DNA from: Diorhabda sublineata
Lineage: Eukaryota; Arthropoda; Insecta; Coleoptera; Chrysomelidae
Length of the DNA stretch: 64,000 nucleotides
Assembly: GCF_026230105.1 (NCBI RefSeq)
Contig: NC_079474.1
Location: 31,076,294 to 31,140,293 of the forward strand
Direction: 5' to 3'
The translations under genes were made by a program, and so were the position numbers. Of the stretch, positions 50,501 through 59,500 are shown in pieces; the stretch's first letter is position 1; each line of letters begins with the position of its first letter. A model generated the notes under the pieces. That model was not told the DNA's origin. It was given only the letters and a program-made list of their open reading frames with translations, and ran no database searches.

Positions 50501-53500
50501 CGAGAAGATGATTAGGTAAAGTGCAGTAGGCGTTTGATATATATTCGATTCGACACGGTAATGTTTAGATCGCCCTTCCACATGAGGGTTTGATTAAATG
50601 CTAGTAAGAGAAGGTACTGCAGGTAATGAGAGCTTTCACTATCACACCGACAGTGTATCAAACTTACAAGGCTTAGGAAAATCTCTGGTAGAGAAATACC
50701 TGTAGAATTCAGTTTGGAAATGTTAGGCTTTATAATTCAGAAAGGTCACAGTTGAATAGATCACAAGTCACCTTCTACTTCTAGATATTGCTTTCTATTT
50801 GAATTGATTTTATCGACAAATTATTTTGCATGTTATTGTATCCAAATTTCATTGAAATTACTAGGAATAATATATTTTGCATGAATTGATGCCACAATCA
50901 TTAACAAATCCTGGTTTCCTTTAATACGTAACCGACCAGAAAATCACAGTGCACATTATTCCGGAACATGGAATAAAAGGGTGTATGTATATCAGAAATA
51001 TGTTTATTAAGGTCCATTGACCACTAATTATTGAATAGAAGTTCTTTTCGCAATGTAGATTTCTCATCTTAATGACAGATTACATGGTATGATGATTTTT
51101 TTTATGAGTAAGAGAGCACTAGTGAAGAAATCTGAATTAACCTCCTTCAGTAGCTACCAATGTACATATTGCAACTTTTAATCCATTGGTACAAGCATTT
51201 CTCGAACTGAGCTTCACCTCTCCTCTATTTTATTCACACAATGGTGAAAGTAGGATCAAAACGTATTTTCCTCACCTCATTACTTACTTCTGAGCAAATA
51301 CAGAAGTCGTATGATGCTAAATCTAATAATTACGATGGATGTGAATAGACGGGAGAACATATCAACCAAATTGTTACTAAAAAAATCCATCATACCTCGT
51401 ATATGATTATTTGTAGTAGTAGTAGGGAATATTTCCATTATTATAAATGTTAATTATAACTACTGCTCCCGGTTTTTTCTTTCCTAGCAGTTTCCTAGGA
51501 TTGTTGTCCCATTAACATTTAAACAAATTAATTATCTTCTCATTAAATAACTTCTAATGTTGGCGAGTGATGGAAGATTCCACTTTCTCCAGTTTAAACG
51601 TGAGAATAGTCGCGCGTTAATTTTATTGTGGAATTTTCATCGGAGCCTTCTCGAAATTCCATTCAAATAGTAGCAGGATCAAATATTTACAGCGAAGTTT
51701 AAATTACTTTAACTTATACTGATTTAGAGAATTCAGCATATTTATAAAATTTCTTGTCATTAAACTGGTTTGATGTTTCCAAGTATCCTTACAATAATGT
51801 AGATTTTCAATTGATACAGTTGATTTTTTCTGCCGGCACTTGATTTTCTTACTGTTTTTCTACCAAACATTCCTCTTCCTGTGACGATTTCTGAATTTCT
51901 AATAACTTTTCAATCATATCGTTAAAAATTTGAATTTAACGTTTCAAGCTTTTTTTATCTGTATATGCTGCGACAGTTATTTCTATCTTATAAACAACCC
52001 TCACAAAATATTTATGCTTGATTGGAAGGCTGCTACAATTTACATCGTTAAAACTCTTTGGTATAATGGAAAGGAACTCATAGGGACAAGTATTGAGATT
52101 ATTAAGATTATTATTTTCCGAATATAAGTATTAATATTGAACTTTTGGACCTTGTAAGAACCAACTAGCCTTAATGAATGCTACTAAACGCTTTGCTGCG
52201 TATAATAAAATAAATCCCAATTTGACGCAATCAATTACTGCAAAATAAAGGCATCGTTATTTCCAAAATTCAATTCGACGTAAACCCCATTATGTTCTAT
52301 CAAATAGCCCGGCTTGTATACTATATTTGATCCTCATCAATTTCGTCGAAAAGGTGTTGAAAAAGGTAGGAGATAAATGTTCGTGAATTGTAATGAAATC
52401 GTTCCCAAAACAGTTTTGGTTGGAACATAAACACTACGTGAGAGGATCAGTGGAATTAGTTTTAATGAAATACACGATGAGTTTCACATTTTTTTAGTTT
52501 TCTATTCTATTTTTTATTTGCTTTCCGGTCAGTTGGAAAATGGATTTGTGGGTGTTTATATTTTCCCAAAGCTACAACGAATATTTCAAATAAAAGACTT
52601 TATTGTTATCTTCTATGCCAGGTTGAGATTCAAATAAGTAGCCCCCACGAAGGTTTAATCAAAGTAAACTTTTATCTGATGTTACTTTGATATTATTACA
52701 ATCATAAAACACAGGTTGATTCAAGAATTTATTCAGTATGAATTTCTTTGTATGCGAAAACGATAGTTCTTGATACATCTGAACAGGTATTAAAATATAT
52801 AATGGTACAAGATGCTAAAATTGTAACTAAATTATTATAAGTCTGCTCATTTCTCTTAAAATACCTTGTATAAAATTGTGAAACTGTATATTATAGAGAA
52901 TATGATACTAAGATGATAATATGATAAAAAGAATCTAAAGCTATAAAAATATAAACGGGATTTGAATATCGCTTCATTTAATCTATTCCGAACAAACCCC
53001 TAAAACTAGTTAAAATGAAATTTGTCCATGGCCTATTGAAGAATTTATCGGTTTTTAATTAAAATTGGAATGGAAGGTTGTAATAAAATCCTCAAATTTG
53101 AAAATTTATCCTGTTTTATCTCATTGATAACATTCTACAAACTAAACTAACTTTATAGTCAGGTTCATCAATATGGTATGAAGCAAAATCTGTTGATTCG
53201 ATTTTTTCACCTGTTTGAAACAATTTCCTTGACAGGATTAGTGACTTAGTTTACTCGTCATTTATTTTATTCTTGTGTGAATAATAATTGTTATTTTTCA
53301 GTTTGATTAACTAGGAGTGTGCCTTTTGTTCATTTATCGGTGAGATGATTATCAAAATGTTGCAAAATACAAAGATAATCCAGATAACAATTGGTGCTGC
53401 TTCTCAATATGATGGTAAATTAAAAGAGTATTTTAATGAGGAATCAAACGGAACGGCCAGTTCGATTATCGGATCACACTGCTTTGGATGTTTTCTATGT

Positions 53501-56500
53501 GGTCATCTTTATACAACTTTAGCTGACGATATTGATGTCTTTTGACTAATTGTGGTAAAAGGAATGTACGAAAATATTGGTCACAATGACCCTGTGGCAA
53601 CAAGGGAGATAAAAACGTCTCCTATGGTCACTAGGAGATTGATTTACATCTGCTTCACTAGTTAACGTCTAATCCTTTCATGCATACGAAAGTTGGTTTG
53701 GTACATAGTCGCAAAGTTCAATAAACTGTTCATCTATTCCAGTTACTTTATATGAAAATTTTCGTGAGCAGTTGATTTTTCTAATCAACTCTACAAACTA
53801 TTATAAATAGAATGAATCACAATACAGTACAGAGTTTTCCTCATAAAACAAAGCCTAAAGGCTATACCCTTGTACGAATATCGCTTTTAATAGTTTCGAA
53901 CTTTACATGAATCAGAGTATATTTACAAATATTATCCTTGGTGTTCGTAGAAACTTTATATCAAACTCGAAAAGTACAGGAGCTACGATAAGGAGCACGA
54001 GTTTTGAATTAATTATCTTCTATCATGATTATAATACAACCAATTTACGTGAGTTGCTTACTGTGTTGTCTTAATAAGAAATTCAAGAATTGGAACATTG
54101 TTCGAAAGCAAGTAGTAGGGTATATCTGGCTGATATCAGAGTAGCGAAATAATTCAGTTAAGATAATGAAGATTTGTTCACTTTCACAAGTTTTATCTAC
54201 AAATATTGGATTTTGTCTCTGAAAGAATGATGATTCTTAGTTTCTAAACCAAAATCCCCATTAATATACACGAAAGTGGAATCAGTTAATTCTAAAAAAC
54301 AACTTCCAATTTTCCTTTATATATAAAATCAAAGTTAAAGGTTATATACCGAGTATAAAAAATTTTATATTGTTAACAAATTATGCATTGCAGAAAACCG
54401 AAAAATTACAATTGGTATTTTACTAAATTAATTCATATTATCCAAACAGTATACAGGTACTAACAAGATGATTATGCCCTGAAAGAAACATTAGAAGGTT
54501 CATAATTCACCCGAGGATGCACATGTATTAGTACCATTGGAGATTAAAAACTTTTATGTGATACAAGTTCGTTTTGAATAATAAATAACTTATTCTATTC
54601 ACCTTCTAAAAGATTGATGCAAAAAATATTTCCTAACATTGATAAATGTTATGACAAATGCCATTGAGGAGATTAACATTTGACCATAACTTCCAAAACA
54701 TTTACGCTATTAAATAGAAACATCAGATTGAAGTAAATCAGCAGATTCATGATTTTAAAGTTATAAAAGTTTGTTTTTAGTTTGTTAGATAATAGATCAT
54801 TTGACCCGCAAGTGTATTTATTTGCATAAAAAGCAGTTTTATCCTTGTTTCTTACCACATAATTATTGTAGCTTGTAAGCTTCATGTTCTCGTGACTATG
54901 AGTAAAACAGGGAACAGATAACAACAATGAAATCAACGTTACTAGATTTTTTTTTCAATTCAAGTATATTTGCGGAATAATCAAGCAATTTGATTTCATT
55001 TAAAAGTCAGTAGTGGAATGAATATGATATCGATCCAATACCTGAACATGATAGGCAGAAATTTACTCTTATGAATTTTGAAGTACTGGTTCAACAAAAT
55101 GAAATAATTGATTTCGTATAAAAATTCTAACTATCCGTACTTCCACTTATTTCAAAAATATCATTCGAGTTATATCTAATTCAACCTCGGCGTTTCAAAG
55201 CGATATACTCAAATTGTGACTGTTTTATCAAAAGTTAAACTTCGTTTTATCATCATCATTTAGTTGGAAACGGTCGTTTTAGAATTTCCACATGAATAAT
55301 TCAGGTGATTTATAAATTCTCTTGTGCAACAACGTTCATTCAGCAGAATGGACTGACATTAATTAATATTTTTTGAGTGTCTAAATTCCGTATAATTTGC
55401 TTCATGTGATATTGATCAAAGAAATTGTCTTAACAAGTAGTCGAAACAATAGATATAAAATAATATAAAATGACAAAAATAAAAAATAAAAGGTCTATGA
55501 AAATCAGTTTTAAGTAACATGTAAAATTGTTTACATCTGAAATTGAGGAAAATCATGACGTAAAAAGTAGATGTAATTTAATATGAATATTTATAGTCCT
55601 ACAGGCCTTCAAGGCCCATTACTTCTTTTTCTTTTAGCATCGGTCTTCAACTGATTTAACAATTCCTCTCCATAGGTTACGATTCTGTACTTTTGCGCTC
55701 CAACTCAGTCCCACCTCTTAAAATCCGTCAAAACTGCCATCAATCATATTTTTTTTGTCTTCGCCTCTTTCTTGTTCCTCCTTTCACTTCTTGAATGACT
55801 TTTTTGCAAATGCATTTCCCGGCATCGTTTTAATATGCCCCAACCATCTCACTCCTTGTTTTTTTTTCGATATATTGTTATTGATCGTCATTAGTTCTTC
55901 TCCTTCATAGTCTTGAACTTGTTTCTACACCCTCAAGATTGTCCTCATAACCTCCCTTTCCCATATAACCAGGTTTGTTTCTTCAACCTTGATTAAAACT
56001 CATATTTCACATCCGTGTGTAAATGTTCGTCGTATTATTTTTGTCCTCTCTCCATTTTTATTTGACAGTGTTGCTCCATGGTATCCGAATTTACAAACTT
56101 TTTGTTCCTTTCCCGCTCTGGGTATTCCTTTCTACCAATAACATTTGTTCTTAGCAACATATACTTTGTTTTCTCTTTCTGAACCCATAATTTGCGGCTT
56201 CTTCTAGTTTATAGAATGCTTTATATTCCTTTGTTGTGGTTTTTAAAGCTAAAACGTCTGCATATGCTGTTTATAACTAACTTCACAATTTTTTTGGGAG
56301 TCCTAGTAGATTAAACGCAACATACATTTTATTTCTATCTTTTGTGTCATAAGTCGGCTTAAAATCTATAAGGGTAAATATCTGATCTTTTGTTACTCCT
56401 TCTATATTGAAACCTCCTTGGTATTCTCCAACTATTTTTTTTTTTGGTACTCGTTGAGTCTTTTTTCCACAGCTTTAGCCAAAACTTTGTACACCACATC

Positions 56501-59500
56501 TACTCTTATCTCCCTTCTTGAATATTGAACATATTATTCTTCATATCAAATTGTCTCTATTATCCTGCATATTGTTTTCTTCTCCGCCATTTTTGATAAC
56601 TTCTGCTGCTCTCTAATATCTAATAGTTTTTCCAACTCTCAATTTGTTCTAAGATCTCTTTCTCACTTGGTACCGCCCTGTCAGTCTGATTTTCTATTTT
56701 ATCTCCTATATCTTCTTCCAGTTCTGGCTCTTCTTCTTTAATACTCCTTTAAAGTATTGAGTTCATCTTCTAACTTTCACTCGTTGCTCCTGATACATAT
56801 ACTTAACTATGGTAATTAACTATGCTCTCTCTTGATTTTTTGACCTCTTGGTAAAAATTTCTCAATTCTCTGTTTCTAAAGTCTTCAGTATTTTGTAGTT
56901 TTTATGAACATGTATATTCTCTTCTTTTGACTATCTTTTAGTGTTCTTTCGGATTTCTGAAAAATTTTATCTTGACTTCTATCTTTAGAGTACTTAGTCG
57001 TACTTTCCTCCAGTTTCTTTTTACACGTAATTTAAGAGATAAAAAACTGTAAATACAAACCTAGTGGCCGTTTGTCAAGAAATTGTAAAAATTTCTTGAC
57101 CATAAAGCATTTCTTCCTCTACTAAATTCACACCGTGGAAAAGAGATACAAGTGAATCAATCTCGTGTTAATTAATTCAAAAAATATGATCTCAAAATAA
57201 TCCTCAAATTCGTTAGAAGAAAAATGACACGATTAATTCTTGAATTATCAATTTGCATATTGGAATAACGGAAAGCAAATAACTATATAGAAATACCACG
57301 AATGCTATGAGAACAGGACACGAAATTTCAAAAAACATGCAGGACAACGCGAGGAATCGGTTGTTTTGAAGAGTGTATTGAGAAAGCAATTAAGGGACAC
57401 TCTAAAAGGTAAAAGATTGGAATAAGGAAGAGGTCAAAGTCAAAATCTTGTGATCTTCGAAAATATCAACATTGAGATAAAATAGAAAAAAAAACAGAGA
57501 TAATGATTGTCTTCTTCTTCTACTTCTTGGAGATCTGTCTATCTGTTTTTATTCTGAAGCTGCCTCTGCATCTTTTCCTGAGAGGTGGATTGCCAACTAT
57601 CTTTCCACCTTTTAGGTGGTCTCCCGGGAGGTCTTGAGCGGGGCGGATTGTCTTCTAGGACTATTCTCGGAAATCTGTTCTCGTCCATCCGTCTTACATG
57701 GTTGTACCACTGTCTCTTACGTTGTCTTCCCCATCTCACAATGTCTTGTATCCCGCATTGCTCTTTGACATCTGTATTTCTTACTCTGTCTCTTGTTTTC
57801 CTCACTATTGTTCTCAGTGTTTTCATCTCGGTCACCCTCAGCATTTGTTTCGTCTTGTTGGTCTCCTCGCGGACTTCCGTGCTGTACGTCATGATGGGTC
57901 TGATACAAGTCTTGTAGATTCTAATTTTGCTATATTTGCGCATATACGGGTTGGACCAGACTATATCTCGTAAGGCATCCTGATAGTGCGGATGCTTTGT
58001 TAATCGGGCTTCTTAGGTCTTTAACTGGGTCCTGGGTACTTGATATGTCTATGCCCAGATATCTGAATTGCATCACTTGTTCTATGGGATTGTCCTCCAC
58101 CACCAGCTTACAACTGAGCGGACCCTTTGCGATTGTCATACTTTTGTTTTGATGATAGAAATGTTCATATTGAGTAGGCGGCTTACCAAGAAGAACTGGA
58201 AGAGTTGTCTCTGTAGGTCGTTTTCTGATTTGGCAATGATTGCTGCATCATCGGCATAGCACACCATACCAACTCTTTTGTTGCCCATTCTGTATCCGAG
58301 GTTACTTTGTTCATAATTTTATCCATGAGAAGATTAAACAAGAAGGGACTTAGATAATGATTGTACGTTACAACAATAAAGTACATGGAATATACTTGTG
58401 AAATAAAATAAAAATAACCTAACCATCAAAAACAATAGAAAATAGAAGAATCGATAATGAAATAGAAGACAGAACATAGCGGCAGAAAAGCAATTTGGAA
58501 GTATCATAAATACATTCTTGGCAAAGAAAGAACGTAAGTCACTCGTATAGTGACTTACGGGACGTGGATCACAATACTACACAAATAAGATACAAAGCAT
58601 GGAGATGAGATATCTAAAAAAGCGCAGCCAATATTATTTGGAGTTGCTCAAAGAATCTAAGTAGACAAAATCGTTAGAAAAGTATACGAAGTAAGAACAA
58701 CAGATAATAAACAAAAAATGTGAAAAAAATTGGATAAGAAAGTTAATAGAAGCAAACAACTCACCTTTAAAAAACTTTTCTTATAAAGTTCAATGGTTAT
58801 GTTGGTTCGTTGCGGTCTAGGAGGATATCTATCAATAGTAAATAATGAAATTTCAATTTCTTTAGATATTGTTCGAATGGTTCCCTTCTCCAATCCAGCA
58901 ACAGTTTCTACTGTACAACTCACTCGAGATTTTACATGATTCTTGTTTTTTCTAGTTTTTCCTGAAAACGCTACTGACCAATAGTTGGCGTCAGCAGTAG
59001 GTGGTATAAGTTGCACGAGGGCGTCTGAAATATAAAAAAAATATCTGTTTACAACGAAAAGGAATTATTATAATTATACTATGAAATCTGTGAACTATCA
59101 GTAATATAGTATATGTGAAAGAAATAAACTATAAATAACATCAACTCTATTACTTTAACATTAAATATATTTTATGGTACTAGCCATGAGTATTATTAGA
59201 TGAGGCGTCAGCCTCGTGTGATAATATGGCGCGTGCCATAATGATTATTTATGATCCAAACTCTGTATAAAATCTTATATTTCAGCTATTTTTTTAAGCT
59301 ACAATTATATTTGTGTAATTTGTTAATAATCTCATGTTATTTTCAATTTTTTTTCAATTTACAGTTATTAAAAATTGTAAACAACATTTTGAAATGTATT
59401 ATCCTTCTTAGAAACAAAATTTACTTGATTGTTCAATTGCTGGTCTTAGAGAACAAATCCATGTCAACTGTTGAATGAGATTGTTGAGAATGCTGGATAT

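Larger units (their letters stand above)
49329..58764 (-). other. 9.4-kb Ret intron
   Basis: Largest intron seen here. It holds RT remnants at 50,110-50,395, 55,590-57,035 and 57,535-58,395. The stretches 50,400-55,580 and 57,040-57,530 contain no gene or element I can support; open frames such as 53,345-53,545 (+) and 54,673-54,936 (-) look like chance. Confidence 0.5.

Noticed and set aside
57585..57973. Plus-strand open frames over the RT remnant
   Set aside because: Antisense shadows of the retrotransposon C-terminus, which is on the minus strand.
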